A stretch of 64,000 bases of DNA from Halomonas jincaotanensis (GCF_018448785.1 NZ_JAHCLU010000013.1:1-64000), one strand, 5' to 3'. Shown: positions 38,859 to 48,936, counted from the first letter of the stretch. The notes: a model not told the origin generated them from the sequence alone. Made by a program: numbers and translations.

Positions 38859-40274
38859 ATGAGCGACACCGATCTTGGCACGCTGGATGCCAGTGCCCTT
38901 GCGGCACTTTATGCCTCGGGGAAAGCCTCCCCGCTTGAAACGACCCGGGCGGCGCTGGAACGTATCGATCGCTTCAACGGGGCGGTCAATGCCTATACCT
39001 ACGTTGATACAGAGGGCGCCGAGGTGTCCGCGCGGGCATCGACTCGCCGCTGGCACCAGGGAGCCCCTTTGAGCCCAATCGATGGCGTGCCGGTATCGCT
39101 TAAGGATTTAACGGAAGTCGCCGGCATGCCAGCACGCGAAGGCTCGCGCCTGACACCGGCGACGAAACGCGAACATGACAGCCCGCCGGTACGAATGTTG
39201 CGAGAGGCAGGCGCCATACTGCTCGGCAAGACCAATACGCCGGAGTTTGGCTGGAAGGCCGTCACTGACAATCTTGTCTACGGTACGACGTACAATCCCT
39301 GGGACACGCGCCTGACCCCGGGAGGTTCTTCAGGCGGCGCCGCCGTTGCCGCCGCCCTCAACATGGGGGTACTGCATCAGGGTGGCGACTCCGGTGGTTC
39401 CATCCGCATCCCCGCGGCCTTTACCGGTGTCTTCGGCTTCAAACCGTCCTTCGGCTGGACGCCCCAATGGCCTCCCTCCAAAGAGCCCTCGCTTTCGCAT
39501 ATCGGTCCCTTGACGCGCAACGTGCGTGACGCGGTGCATATGATGAACGTGATAGGGCGTTACGACTTTCGCGATCCTTACGCCATTCGCGGTCAACCCG
39601 ACGACTGGGGCAGCCACCTCGCCAACGACCTCGATGGCCTGCGAATCGCCTATTCGCCTGACCTAGGCTACGCCAAGGTCGACGACCAAGTGGCACGGCG
39701 CGTCCGCCAGGCCGCGGAAACGCTTCAGTCGCTGGGTGCGGTGGTGGAAGAGGTCCACCCGGGGTTTGTCTCGCCCATCGAGACCTTTCAGACTGTCTGG
39801 TTCACAGCATCACTGGAGCTGTGGTTACAGTGCAGTGAATGCGAACGCGAGCTGCTCGACCCTGGCCTGGTTGCCAATGCCAAGCGTGCGGAGGCGTTGA
39901 GCGCGGTGGACTTCTTCCGTGCATTGAACGACAGGGCCCTTCTCACTGAGCGACTGGAACACTTCAATCAGAAGTACCACCTGCTGATGACGCCAACGGT
40001 ACCGCTCGAACCCTTTGCGGCTGATCACGAAGTGCCGCCGGGAAGCGATATGCAGGATTGGGAAGAGTGGGCGCCCTTCTCCTACCCTTTCAACCTCAGC
40101 CAGCAACCTGCCGCCTCGGTACCTTGCGGCTTTACCGATAGCGGTCTGCCCGTCGGTTTCCAGCTTGCCGGCGGCAAGTTCGATGACGTTCGCGTATTAC
40201 ACGCCTGTCATGCCTATCTGGAAGCCTGTCCGCCCCGCTTCCCGACAATGCCCAATCCCACCAGCACCTCCTGA
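38859..40274 (+). CDS. Amidase, amidase-signature family
   Basis: A 471-residue amidohydrolase of the GatA/AtzF fold with a complete Ser-cisSer-Lys triad: Lys82 (VSLKDL), Ser157/158 (PGGSSGGAAV) and nucleophile Ser181 (GGDSGGSIRIPA). The end SVPCGFTDSGLPVGFQLAGG is typical. It is not GatA, since no gatB/gatC partner is present and it is divergent. The substrate is unknown. GGAGGAAGC precedes the ATG. Confidence 0.9.
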   Translation: MSDTDLGTLDASALAALYASGKASPLETTRAALERIDRFNGAVNAYTYVDTEGAEVSARASTRRWHQGAPLSPIDGVPVSLKDLTEVAGMPAREGSRLTPATKREHDSPPVRMLREAGAILLGKTNTPEFGWKAVTDNLVYGTTYNPWDTRLTPGGSSGGAAVAAALNMGVLHQGGDSGGSIRIPAAFTGVFGFKPSFGWTPQWPPSKEPSLSHIGPLTRNVRDAVHMMNVIGRYDFRDPYAIRGQPDDWGSHLANDLDGLRIAYSPDLGYAKVDDQVARRVRQAAETLQSLGAVVEEVHPGFVSPIETFQTVWFTASLELWLQCSECERELLDPGLVANAKRAEALSAVDFFRALNDRALLTERLEHFNQKYHLLMTPTVPLEPFAADHEVPPGSDMQDWEEWAPFSYPFNLSQQPAASVPCGFTDSGLPVGFQLAGGKFDDVRVLHACHAYLEACPPRFPTMPNPTSTS

Positions 40275-40308
40275 AACGATTCGCCCGGCTAATGCCGGGC
40301 GAATCGTT
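40275..40308. terminator. Bidirectional terminator after amidase gene
   Basis: Perfect 15-base arms AACGATTCGCCCGGC and its complement around TAAT, starting at the base after the amidase stop codon. It separates the amidase gene from the convergent GlsB-type gene. Confidence 0.75.
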
Positions 40309-40328
40309 AGAAGGATGGATGAAAAGCG

Positions 40329-40571
40329 TCAGCCGCTCTTGACCTTCGAAATCACCCACAGCAACAGCACGGCGCCCGCGATGGCGGTGACCAGCGAGCC
40401 GACGAAGCCGCCTGCCTGCAAACCCAGCAGGCTGAACAGCATGCCGCCGATCACCGCGCCGACGATGCCCACCCCGATATTACCGAGGATGCCGAAACCG
40501 CCACCACGCATGATATGACCGGCAATCCAGCCCGCCAGACCGCCAATGATGAGCCAAGCAATCAATCCCAT
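40329..40571 (-). CDS. GlsB/YeaQ/YmgE family stress response membrane protein
   Basis: An 80-residue, very Gly-rich protein with three helices: GLIAWLIIGGLAGWIAG, GILGNIGVGIVGAVIGG and LVTAIAGAVLLLWVI. This is the transglycosylase-associated protein pattern (Pfam name only; no enzyme activity implied). The second ATG (40571) is preferred because AAGGAG is 8 bases upstream; the first is too close. YeaQ and YmgE respond to acid and osmotic stress in E. coli. Confidence 0.92.
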   Translation of the reverse strand: MGLIAWLIIGGLAGWIAGHIMRGGGFGILGNIGVGIVGAVIGGMLFSLLGLQAGGFVGSLVTAIAGAVLLLWVISKVKSG

Positions 40572-40649
40572 GATCATTTCTCCTTTTTACATCAATTCAA
40601 GGCCAGGCTGTGATGGTGCCTCAGGTAAGTTGGCGAAGAAAGAGCGACC

Positions 40650-41198
40650 TCAAAAAGAGGAACCCGGCTCAGCAAGAAAAGCCAGTTCCTCGGGACTGGA
40701 TTCGCGGCCCAGAATGGCGTTGCGATGTGGGTAGCGTCCGAAGCGCTGAAGGATCTCACGATGCCGATGCTCGAAACGCAGGTTCTCTTCAAGACCCGGT
40801 TGGTCGAAGAGTCTAAGGGCCTCTTCATGTATCGCAAGCGATTCACTATGCATATACGGCATATAAAGAAAGGCGCGCCACCCTACATCGAGATGGCGGT
40901 CCGCCGCCTGGGCCACCGCTTCCTGGGCCAATGCCAAGGCCATCGCGTCGCTGGCGAAGGCCTCAGTCGTATCGCGATACATTTGGCGTGAGAACTGATC
41001 CAGCACAATCACCTCGGCAAGCCGGCCAAGCGCCGAGCGACGCCAGAGCCAGAGTTCCGCACGATTCGCCGAGGAATGTAATTCCCCGAAGCGCTCGACG
41101 ATAGTGGCATCCAGTGCGGTGTCCTTGCGAAACCACTGGGCAGGCGTGAGTTCCTTGAACCAGAAATCGAGCACGACATCGGGACGCCCTTCCAGCAT
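40650..41198 (-). CDS. DUF924 family protein
   Basis: A 182-residue protein of the TPR-like DUF924 family: VLDFWF at the start, AEVIVLDQFSRQMYRD, FLYMPYMHSESLAIHEEA, and FEHRHREILQRFGRYPHRNAILGRESSPEELAFL at the end. Cytoplasmic; molecular role unknown. The ATG is preceded by GAGAGG at good distance. It shares a divergent 90-base gap with the small membrane gene to its right. Confidence 0.9.
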   Translation of the reverse strand: MLEGRPDVVLDFWFKELTPAQWFRKDTALDATIVERFGELHSSANRAELWLWRRSALGRLAEVIVLDQFSRQMYRDTTEAFASDAMALALAQEAVAQAADRHLDVGWRAFLYMPYMHSESLAIHEEALRLFDQPGLEENLRFEHRHREILQRFGRYPHRNAILGRESSPEELAFLAEPGSSF

Positions 41199-41287
41199 GG
41201 CAGGTACCTCTCTTCAAGGTAGTTCGGATGATAGTCTCCCAGATTAGCAGCCTTTTCCACCATTACTCCATCGACCCAAGGGCCGCC

Positions 41288-41506
41288 ATGACCGCTTACG
41301 ACCTGCTGCAGATGCTCACCTATGTGTTCCACATTGTCGGCCTGCTGGTCTGTTTGGCAGGACTGAGCCTGGCCCGGCGCCCCGAACGACGATTGGCGGG
41401 ACGAACCGTGGCGGCGTTTGGTTTCCTGATCGCCATATTGCCGGTACTGATGCAGCTTTTCGGTGTCATCGAGCCGACGCCGATGCCACCACAGCCGCCT
41501 CAGTAG
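41288..41506 (+). CDS. Small two-helix membrane protein, unknown
   Basis: From the ATG at 41288 (AAGGG upstream) the product has 72 residues with helices MLTYVFHIVGLLVCLAGLSLA and TVAAFGFLIAILPVLMQLFG. A basic loop RRPERRLAG lies between them and a Pro-rich end PTPMPPQPPQ follows. No family recognised. A longer in-frame start at 41228 adds a non-conserved-looking extension. Confidence 0.6.
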   Translation: MTAYDLLQMLTYVFHIVGLLVCLAGLSLARRPERRLAGRTVAAFGFLIAILPVLMQLFGVIEPTPMPPQPPQ

Positions 41507-41666
41507 GTCGATGTTGATGTCGATACCAGAAGACATCGGGTAATTAGCCGAAAGGGGTATAGAAGAATCGTTTCAGCGTCTTAGACTTTCCCCACACTCG
41601 ACCTATACCGATTCTCGCCCCGCGGAGTCGCTTCCTCGGCCCATCTCGCTTTCAAGGATCTCCTCC

Positions 41667-43262
41667 ATGCATGCCCTGACTCTGGCGTCGTTCCTGTTCT
41701 TTACCGGGCTCGTTGCCTTCATTACCTGGCGTATCACCCGGCGCGACGACCATTCGAGCACCAGTGGCTATTTCCTTGCCGGTCGGACCTTGACCTTTCC
41801 GCTGATCGCCGGATCGCTGTTGATGACCAACCTCTCCACCGAGCAGATGGTCGGCCTCAACGGCGCCGCCTTCGCTGACGGGCTCAGCGTCATGGCCTGG
41901 GAAGTGGTCGCGGTGATCGCCCTGGTGGCGCTGGCGCTGTTCTTCCTGCCGCGCTTCCTGCGCAGCGGCATCGCCACCCTGCCGCAGCTGCTGGCGATCC
42001 GCTTCGATGCCGGCACCCAGCTGATCACCAACGTGATCTTTCTCATCGCCTATGCGGCGATCCTGCTGCCGATCATTCTCTATTCCGGCGCCATCGGCTT
42101 GCAGGGCATGCTCGACCTCTCCGGCCTTACCGGTATCGAGTCCAGCACCCTGTTGCTGTGGCTGACGGTATGGATCGTCGGCATTATCGGCGCCATCTAC
42201 GCCCTGTTCGGTGGCCTTCGCACCGTTGCCGTCTCCGATACCCTGAACGGGGTCGGACTGCTGGTCGGTGGTTTCGTGATCGTCTACTTCGGTCTCCAGG
42301 CCGTAAGCAGCGATGGCGGCCTCATGGAGGGCTGGAATATCCTCAAGGAAAGCAACCCCGACAAACTCGACTCCATCGGCGGTAGCGAACAGCAAGTACC
42401 CTTCTTTACGCTGTTTACCGGGGTCTTTCTGATCAACCTGTTCTACTGGACGACCAACCAGCAAATCATTCAGCGCACCTTTGCCGCCAAGAACCTCGCC
42501 GAAGGTCAAAAAGGCGTATTGCTGACCGGCTTCTTCAAACTGTTGGGCCCACTCTACCTGGTGCTACCGGGCATCATCGCCTTCCATCTGTATGCCGACC
42601 AGGGCGTCCGCGCCGACGAAGCCTATGGACATCTGGTGTTCAACGTCCTGCCGCCCTACCTCACCGGCTTCTTTGCCGCGGTAATGGTCGGTGCCATCCT
42701 GTCGTCGTTCAACTCGGCGCTCAACAGCACCACCACCATATTCAGCCTGGGGATATACAAGGGCGTGCTGAACAAGAACGCTTCCGAAGCGCAGGTGGTC
42801 AAGTCAGGCAAGATATTCGGCTGGATCATGGCGATCACCACCATGATCATCGCCCCCTTGCTGGCCGGACAGGAAAGCCTCTTTGGCTACCTGCAGAAAA
42901 TGAACGCGATCTACTTCATTCCCATTCTGGCGGTAGTCATCGTCGGCCTGCTGACCAAGCGCGTTCCGCCCATGGCCGCCAAGCTCGCCCTGGTCGGCGG
43001 TTGTCTGCTGATCGCCGCTGGCTACTTCGTGCCGCCCTTCAACCAGTTGCCGGTGGTAATGCACGAGTTCCATTTCGTGGCCTCGGTATTCGTGCTGCTG
43101 GTCGCAATGATGCTGCTGATCGGCAAGCTGCGCCCGCGCGCGACCGAATGGGTCCAGGAGGATATCGGCGCCGTCGACCTGACGCCTTGGAAAGGCGCCA
43201 TTCCCGCCGGGATCGTGCTAGTCATTCTGGTGATTGCCATCTATGTGGCCTTCGCCGGCTGA
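41667..43262 (+). CDS. Sodium:solute symporter, YidK-like
   Basis: A 531-residue SSS-family (SLC5) transporter with 13-14 helices. Strong block similarity to E. coli Yid[59 protein letters not shown]-like [44 protein letters not shown] and [19 protein letters not shown]. YidK relatives move sugars or sugar alcohols with sodium, fitting a halophile. Substrate not provable. AGGATCTCC lies before the ATG. No sugar-use genes flank it. Confidence 0.9.
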   Translation: MHALTLASFLFFTGLVAFITWRITRRDDHSSTSGYFLAGRTLTFPLIAGSLLMTNLSTEQMVGLNGAAFADGLSVMAWEVVAVIALVALALFFLPRFLRSGIATLPQLLAIRFDAGTQLITNVIFLIAYAAILLPIILYSGAIGLQGMLDLSGLTGIESSTLLLWLTVWIVGIIGAIYALFGGLRTVAVSDTLNGVGLLVGGFVIVYFGLQAVSSDGGLMEGWNILKESNPDKLDSIGGSEQQVPFFTLFTGVFLINLFYWTTNQQIIQRTFAAKNLAEGQKGVLLTGFFKLLGPLYLVLPGIIAFHLYADQGVRADEAYGHLVFNVLPPYLTGFFAAVMVGAILSSFNSALNSTTTIFSLGIYKGVLNKNASEAQVVKSGKIFGWIMAITTMIIAPLLAGQESLFGYLQKMNAIYFIPILAVVIVGLLTKRVPPMAAKLALVGGCLLIAAGYFVPPFNQLPVVMHEFHFVASVFVLLVAMMLLIGKLRPRATEWVQEDIGAVDLTPWKGAIPAGIVLVILVIAIYVAFAG

Positions 43263-43310
43263 TGCCGTTGCGCCAGGCGGTATCTGCATCGCAGCCTAAC
43301 CTCGAGCTCA

Positions 43311-43343
43311 CCACGACGCCTCGCCATCGGCGGGGCTTCGTGG
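43311..43343 (+). terminator. Hairpin after the symporter gene
   Basis: Arms CCACGACGCCTCGCC and GGCGGGGCTTCGTGG around ATC (13 of 15 pair), 48 bases after the symporter stop. The tail GCGTTTCGTCC is only weakly T-rich. Confidence 0.5.
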
Positions 43344-43407
43344 CTATCGCGTTTCGTCCTTGCCAGTCGGTCATGACACCCGCACATTAAAGCTGTGACT
43401 TTACGGG

Positions 43408-44814
43408 ATGGATACCCCTTTCATGCGTCAACCCCTGGCTCGAGACATACACGACCTGCTGGAACGCGGCCGTGACCGCCAAGTTCGTCTGGCGGTCACC
43501 GGCCTGTCGCGTTCGGGCAAGACCGCTTTTCTCACCTCACTGATTAACCAGCTGCGCCACGCGGGGCTCGAGGCTCGGCTGGACTTGTTGCCCGCGGCCC
43601 GAGAGGGCCGCTTGCTCGGCGCGCGGCGGGTCAATCAACACGACCTTGGCGTGCCCCGCTTCCCCTACGACCAGGCCATGGCCTCGCTGGATGCCAACCC
43701 ACCGCACTGGCCCGAGCCGACCCGGGGCATCGGCGAGCTGCGCCTGGTGATCCGCTATCGTCCGGGCAAACGGGGGCTCCTGGGCCGCGAGATCCGCCAG
43801 CTGAGCCTGGACCTGTTCGACTACCCGGGAGAATGGCTGCTCGACCTGCCACTGCTGGGGCACGACTATCTGAGCTGGAGCCTCGACCAGCAACCATCCC
43901 GGGGCCAGGCGCGCGAGCGCCTGTTTGCCGACTGGCTCGACGCGGTGGCCGACCTGGACCCTGCCGCCGAGGCTGATGAAGCGAGGCTCGCCGAGATCGC
44001 CGAATGCTATGCCAAGGGGTTACGGGCCGCCCGGGAGGCCGGTTTCGCCGATCTTCAGCCCGGACGCTTCCTGCTGCCCGGCGAGCTCGCCGGCGCCCCA
44101 GTGCTGCAGTTCTTTCCGCTCCCGGCCATCGCGACGCACGACACGGCCAAACTGACCAGATTGCCCTCGGAGAGCAACTACGCCACGCTCAACCGGCGCT
44201 TTCGCCACTATCAGCAGCGTGTGGTCAAGCCCTTCTATCGTGAGCACTTTCGCCGCTTCGACCGCCAGATTGTCCTGGTGGACCTGCTGGGGGCGCTCAA
44301 TGCCGGCCCGGAGCGCTTCGAGGACCTGTCCCGGGCCCTTGCCAACCTGATGCAGAGTTTCGACTACGGCCAGCGCAGCCTGCTCTCGCGCCTCTTCGCG
44401 CCGCGCATCGACCGCCTGGCGATTGCCGCCACCAAGAGCGATCATGTGACCCCCGACCAGCATCCCCGCCTCGTCGCGCTGCTCGAGGCGCTGCTCGCCG
44501 AGCCGCTCAAGGACCTGCGCTTCGCCAATATTCCCGTCAAGGCGCTCTCGCTGGCGGCCATTCGCGCCACCGAGAGCCGCGAAGTGAGCCTGGAGGGGCA
44601 TCGCTCACCGGCCTTGCGCGGCAAGAACCTGGCCGGTGAAGAGCTGCTGATGTATCCCGGCGAAGTGCCCAACACCCTACCGGATCATGACTTCTGGGCT
44701 CGCCAGGGATTCGACTTCCCGGCGTTTCGCCCCATGCCCCGCGATGGCGGCGCCCTTCCCCACATTCGCATGGATGCCACCCTGGATTGGCTCATCGGAG
44801 ACAAGCTGCAATGA
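43408..44814 (+). CDS. ycjX: YcjX-family ATP/GTP-binding protein (DUF463)
   Basis: A 468-residue P-loop protein: Walker A GLSRSGKTAF (32-41), LDLFDYPGEWLLDLPLLG as Walker B/switch, FLLPGELAGAPVLQFFPLP and IAATKSDHVTPDQHPRL near the end. E. coli YcjX is a stress-induced, phage-shock-linked protein. The upstream in-frame ATG could equally be M6 (MRQPLARD); neither has a strong ribosome site. Its TGA overlaps the ycjF start, the usual ycjX-ycjF pair; no psp genes are nearby. Confidence 0.92.
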   Translation: MDTPFMRQPLARDIHDLLERGRDRQVRLAVTGLSRSGKTAFLTSLINQLRHAGLEARLDLLPAAREGRLLGARRVNQHDLGVPRFPYDQAMASLDANPPHWPEPTRGIGELRLVIRYRPGKRGLLGREIRQLSLDLFDYPGEWLLDLPLLGHDYLSWSLDQQPSRGQARERLFADWLDAVADLDPAAEADEARLAEIAECYAKGLRAAREAGFADLQPGRFLLPGELAGAPVLQFFPLPAIATHDTAKLTRLPSESNYATLNRRFRHYQQRVVKPFYREHFRRFDRQIVLVDLLGALNAGPERFEDLSRALANLMQSFDYGQRSLLSRLFAPRIDRLAIAATKSDHVTPDQHPRLVALLEALLAEPLKDLRFANIPVKALSLAAIRATESREVSLEGHRSPALRGKNLAGEELLMYPGEVPNTLPDHDFWARQGFDFPAFRPMPRDGGALPHIRMDATLDWLIGDKLQ

Positions 44815-45869
44815 GCGATACCCGTCGATCTGACCCGCGTCCGCGGCAGGGCTTCACGCTCGACGACCCCGAGCTCACCCCGCCAATGGGCGACGACCCA
44901 CGGCCCGGAGCGCGCTTCGCCGCCGACCTGCCCAGCCAACCCTTGGACGATCCGCAGCCGGCCGAACAGGCATTGGAGGCAAGCCTGACCAAGCCCCGCA
45001 AGCGCCGCTGGGGACTGTTCACCCTGCTCGGCGGCACACTGGGACTTGGCATGCTGGAAGCCGGCCAAACGCTCTACGCGGCGAGTCTCGGCGGCGACTG
45101 GCTGGCCGGGGCCTGGAGCCTGTTCGGGTTATTAGCGCTGGGGCTGGGCGGTTCGGCGCTGCTCCGTGAGCTGTTTCGGTTGCGGCGGCTGAAACAGCAC
45201 GGCTCGCTACGCGCAAGCCTCGACGCTCTTCCCGAGGCAACACCGAAACAGGCCCAGGCCCTCGCCGAACGCCTTAGAAAAGACCTGGGGCTCGATGATG
45301 ATCACCCACACTGGCAGGGCTACCTCGCCGCCCGGGAGGCCCACCACGACGGGCGCGACATCAGGCTGTTGCTCTCGCACCATCTGCTCGCGCCCCGCGA
45401 CCGGGAGGCTCGGCGGCTGATTTCGAGAATGTCGGGGGAGACCGCCGTCATGGTGGCCATCAGCCCCCTGACGCTGGTCGACATGCTGCTGGTGGCATGG
45501 CGCAACCTGGCAATGGTCGATCGCCTGTGCCGGCTGTATGGCCTGGAACTCGGCTATGCCAGTCGACTGCGCCTGATGAGAAGCGTGCTCTACAACATGG
45601 CCTTCGCCGGGGCCAGCGAGATGGCCAGCGACGCCGGCATGCAGATGCTGTCGCTGAATCTCGCCGGGCGCCTTTCGGCCCAGGCCGGACAGGGCCTGGG
45701 GGTCGGCCTGCTCAGTGCGCGTCTCGGCCTGCGAACCCAGCGCCTCACGCGTCCGCTGACCTTCGCCGACAATGAAGCGCCTCGGCTGAGCGACCTTCGC
45801 GGCGAGCTCTGGCAGCACCTGCGGCGCCTGGAAATACGCGCCGAGACGGACAAGACGCATCGCCGCTGA
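44811..45869 (+). CDS. ycjF: YcjF family membrane protein (TIGR01620/DUF697)
   Basis: A 352-residue inner-membrane protein. A charged, Pro-rich N terminus (about 1-65) precedes two helices (LFTLLGGTLGLGMLEAGQTLY and SLFGLLALGLGGSALL). A soluble part follows, then DUF697: VAISPLTLVDMLLVAWRNLAMVDRLCRLYGLELGYASRLRL. The ATG overlaps the ycjX stop (ATGA); an in-frame ATG 24 bases upstream lies inside ycjX. Confidence 0.9.
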   Translation: MSDTRRSDPRPRQGFTLDDPELTPPMGDDPRPGARFAADLPSQPLDDPQPAEQALEASLTKPRKRRWGLFTLLGGTLGLGMLEAGQTLYAASLGGDWLAGAWSLFGLLALGLGGSALLRELFRLRRLKQHGSLRASLDALPEATPKQAQALAERLRKDLGLDDDHPHWQGYLAAREAHHDGRDIRLLLSHHLLAPRDREARRLISRMSGETAVMVAISPLTLVDMLLVAWRNLAMVDRLCRLYGLELGYASRLRLMRSVLYNMAFAGASEMASDAGMQMLSLNLAGRLSAQAGQGLGVGLLSARLGLRTQRLTRPLTFADNEAPRLSDLRGELWQHLRRLEIRAETDKTHRR

Positions 45870-45889
45870 CGGGCAACGTCCCGGCGATG

Positions 45890-46687
45890 TCACAACGCGA
45901 AACGCTCGCGCAGGTACTTGGTTACGGCGCCGTCGGTGTGATGGCCGATGACCCGCGCCTTTGGCACCCGTCCGCGAAGCTCGGGATGAGCGTTGCCCAT
46001 GACATGCGCCTCGCCGGCCAGGGTAAGCATCTCGACATCGTTGAGGTTATCGCCAAACGCCAGGCACGCCTCAGCCTCCATCCCCAGCGAGTCGAGCAGT
46101 GACGCCAGCGCCGCACCTTTATTGACCCCGCCGGCCATGATCTCGAGCGAGGTCTCCATGGAGTAGGTCAGATGCAGACGCTCGCCATGACGGCGGCGGA
46201 TCTCCGTTTCCAGCTCGGCCACTTGCTGGGGCTCGCCGATGTAGAGCACCTTGCCGACACGCTCGCCATCGAGCTCGCCCGGTTCGGCCACCCGATACCC
46301 GAAACCGGTATGCGCATGCAGCGCCAGCAAGTGCGGGGCCTCGGCATCGATCAGCCATTCGTCGTCGAGATACAAATTCAACCGGACCCCGGCCTGGAGA
46401 GGCAACGCGATCAGGTCGCGTGCCAACTCGCGGTCCACATGGCGCGCGGCCACCAGGCCGTCGTGCTGATCGTGCAGGTAGGCGCCGTTGGTGCTGATGA
46501 CATGCACCGGCACGCCCAGACGCTCGCGAAACAACAGCATGTCGCGAAAGTGGCGTCCCGAGGCAAGCGCCAGGTGATGCCCCTGCGCGGAGAGGGTTCG
46601 CAGGGTTGCGATGGTACCCGGTGTCAGGTCATGGTCGGCATCGAGCAGCGTGCCGTCCAGGTCGGTAACGATCAATCGAGGAGTCAT
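45890..46687 (-). CDS. Cof-type HAD-IIB family phosphatase
   Basis: A 265-residue phosphatase: nucleophile motif DLDGTLLDAD (Asp9, Asp11), motif II ALASGR, the C2B cap in the middle, Lys motif EIMAGGVNKGAAL and motif IV FGDNLNDVEML. This is the YidA/Cof sugar-phosphate or flavin-phosphate phosphatase group; the substrate is unknown. The start ATG at 46687 has GGAAG upstream; a longer frame to 46762 adds a hydrophobic stretch that is not conserved. Convergent with ycjF (20 bases between). Confidence 0.88.
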   Translation of the reverse strand: MTPRLIVTDLDGTLLDADHDLTPGTIATLRTLSAQGHHLALASGRHFRDMLLFRERLGVPVHVISTNGAYLHDQHDGLVAARHVDRELARDLIALPLQAGVRLNLYLDDEWLIDAEAPHLLALHAHTGFGYRVAEPGELDGERVGKVLYIGEPQQVAELETEIRRRHGERLHLTYSMETSLEIMAGGVNKGAALASLLDSLGMEAEACLAFGDNLNDVEMLTLAGEAHVMGNAHPELRGRVPKARVIGHHTDGAVTKYLRERFAL

Positions 46688-46918
46688 GGGTCTTCCAAGG
46701 TCGAAGATTAAGATCAGGCTACCGAAGCGGCTGGCCGCTGTCTTCAGGCACTGACCAGGCACCGGTAGAAGTCGCCCTCAACGCCCTCAGATAGTTCCGG
46801 CGAAGGAATCCCGTTCGCCCCGGAAAGCACGGGCGATACGACCCGAGTGCGCGTTGCATTTGGCCCCGCGACGGGGAATCCGTATAGTGGTCTGCTTCCC
46901 CGCCAACCGATCGTGACC

Positions 46919-48859
46919 ATGCTGCAGAACAACTCGGCGCTTGCTCAACTCAAGCAACAGATGCGTAACAACACGCCTCGCGTAGAGGGCGTGATCAAGG
47001 CCACCGACAGGGGCTTTGGCTTTCTCGAGACCGACGACGGTGAATCGTATTTCGTGCCGCCACCTGCGATGAAGCAGGTACTGCACGGCGACCGCGTCGG
47101 CGCCATCCTCCACGAGGAGGGCGACAAGAAATCCGTGGAGCCGGACACCCTGATCGAGAGCGGCATGGAACGCTTCATCGCCCGCGTGCAGAAGCGCGAG
47201 GGTCGGTTGGCAGTCGTGCCCGATCATCCCTCGATGAAGAATGCCCTCAAGGCGCGTATCAAGCGCAGCCTCGACGAGGAGAGCATCGGTGATGGCGACT
47301 GGGTGGTTGCGAGACTGGTTCGCCATCCGCTCAAGCCCGACGACCGTGCCTTCTTCACGCAGATCGACGAATTGGTGGCCAAGACCGACGACCCAGCAGT
47401 GCCGTGGAGGGTCACGCTGGCACGTCATGCGCTCGAGCAGGAGTGCCCGGATGCCGGCGACGACTGGCCGTTGCTTGATGAGGGTCTTACGCGCGAGGAC
47501 CTGACCGCCGAGCCTTTCTTCACCATCGACGGCGAGAAGACCCGCGACATGGACGATGCCCTGCGCATCGAGGCCGACGAGAACGGCGGCTGGAAGCTGA
47601 CCGTGGCCATCGCCGACCCCACCGCCTATGTCGCGGAAGGACACGCCGCCGACCTGGAGGCACGCACCCGCGCCTTCACCGTCTACCTGCCGGGACAGAA
47701 CGTCACCATGCTGCCCGAGCAGCTCGCCGACGACCTCTGCTCGCTGTGGGAAGACCAGGAGCGCCCGGTGCTGGCCTGTACGCTCAAGATCGGTGCCGAC
47801 GGCAGTCTGGGCGACTACCGCTTCTTCGCCGCCACCGTGCGCTCCCAGGCCAAGCTGGCCTACGACTGGATCTCCGACTGGCTGGAAGGCCAGGGCGAAT
47901 GGCGCCCGACAGGGGCGATCGGTGAACAGCTCAAGGCCCTGGAAGCCATGACCCTGGCCCGCAGCGCCTGGCGTGCCGAGCATGCGCTGGTGTTCAAGGA
48001 TCGCCCGGACTTCGTCTTCGACCTCGACGTGGCCGGCAATGTGCTGGCGATTCGTACCGAAGAGCGGCGCATCGCCAACCGCATGATCGAGGAATCGATG
48101 ATCGCCGCCAACGCCTGCTGCGCCGACTTGCTGGCTAGCCATGTGGGCCACGGCATCTTCAACGTCCATCGTGCCTTCGAGCCGGAAAAGGCCGAGGCGG
48201 CGCAGGAATTCCTGTCCGGCCAGGATATCCAGGTCGAGCGCGAGGCGCTGACCGAATTGCCCCGCTACCGCGAGCTCAAGCGGGTACTCGAGGGTCGCGA
48301 CGATGCCTGGCTGGACGCACGCCTGCGTCGCTTCCAGGGCTTCACCAGCATGTCGGCCCAGCCCGGCCCCCACTTTGGCCTGGGCCTGGCCGCCTACGCT
48401 ACCTGGACCTCGCCGATCCGCAAGTATGGCGACATGGTCAACCATCGCTTGATCAAGCGCGTGCTCAAGGGCGAACAGGCACCGGCCGAAGCGAGCCAGC
48501 AGCTCACCGAGCAGCTCACCGAACGGCGGCGCCTCAATCGCATGGCCGAGCGCGACGTCAAGGACTGGCTCTACGTGCGCTACCTGACGCCGGCCGCCGA
48601 GGCGCAGGAAACCTTCGAGGCCGAGGTCATCAACGTCAATCGCGGCGGCATGCGGGTACGCCTGACCGCCAATGGGGCCACGGCTTTCATTCCGGCGCCC
48701 CTGATGCACAGCGATCGCACCAAGGTGGTCATCGACGACAAGGAAGGCCGTATCCAGATCGAGGAGACGGAACGCTTCAAGCTTGGTGACGTGATCCGCG
48801 TCGCGCTGACCGAAGCGCGCGAGGAAACCCGCTCGCTGGTCGGCCGCCCGGTCGATTAA
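46919..48859 (+). CDS. rnb: Exoribonuclease II
   Basis: Processive 3'-to-5' hydrolytic exoribonuclease. The 646 residues match E. coli RNase II (644) end to end: cold-shock domains with VEGVIKATDRGFGFLE and YFVPPPAMKQVLHGDR, catalytic RNB region FFTIDGEKTRDMDDALRI with the metal Asp cluster, YATWTSPIRKYGDMVNHR, and C-terminal S1 domain EVINVNRGGMRVRL. The start ATG at 46919 fits the E. coli start LLAQLKQQ. A long antisense open frame covers the whole gene but is spurious. Confidence 0.97.
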   Translation: MLQNNSALAQLKQQMRNNTPRVEGVIKATDRGFGFLETDDGESYFVPPPAMKQVLHGDRVGAILHEEGDKKSVEPDTLIESGMERFIARVQKREGRLAVVPDHPSMKNALKARIKRSLDEESIGDGDWVVARLVRHPLKPDDRAFFTQIDELVAKTDDPAVPWRVTLARHALEQECPDAGDDWPLLDEGLTREDLTAEPFFTIDGEKTRDMDDALRIEADENGGWKLTVAIADPTAYVAEGHAADLEARTRAFTVYLPGQNVTMLPEQLADDLCSLWEDQERPVLACTLKIGADGSLGDYRFFAATVRSQAKLAYDWISDWLEGQGEWRPTGAIGEQLKALEAMTLARSAWRAEHALVFKDRPDFVFDLDVAGNVLAIRTEERRIANRMIEESMIAANACCADLLASHVGHGIFNVHRAFEPEKAEAAQEFLSGQDIQVEREALTELPRYRELKRVLEGRDDAWLDARLRRFQGFTSMSAQPGPHFGLGLAAYATWTSPIRKYGDMVNHRLIKRVLKGEQAPAEASQQLTEQLTERRRLNRMAERDVKDWLYVRYLTPAAEAQETFEAEVINVNRGGMRVRLTANGATAFIPAPLMHSDRTKVVIDDKEGRIQIEETERFKLGDVIRVALTEAREETRSLVGRPVD

Positions 48860-48869
48860 GGCCTGCCCT

Positions 48870-48936
48870 GCCTTCGACACGCTACAGGGGCCTCCGGCAC
48901 CTACCTCCGGCACCTACAAGGTGAGGTGTCGAAGGC
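48870..48936 (+). repeat. rnb 3' stem-loop with tandem 13-bp repeat in the loop
   Basis: Perfect arms GCCTTCGACAC (48870-48880) and GTGTCGAAGGC (48926-48936) enclose two exact copies of CCTCCGGCACCTA (48891-48903 and 48904-48916). It starts 11 bases after the rnb stop. No T-run follows, so it may protect the mRNA 3' end or support Rho-dependent ending. Confidence 0.55.

Noticed and set aside
46787..48913. 708-codon open frame on the minus strand opposite rnb
   Set aside because: It mirrors rnb, whose protein is clearly conserved end to end. The antisense product has no family pattern and arises from high GC and codon bias.
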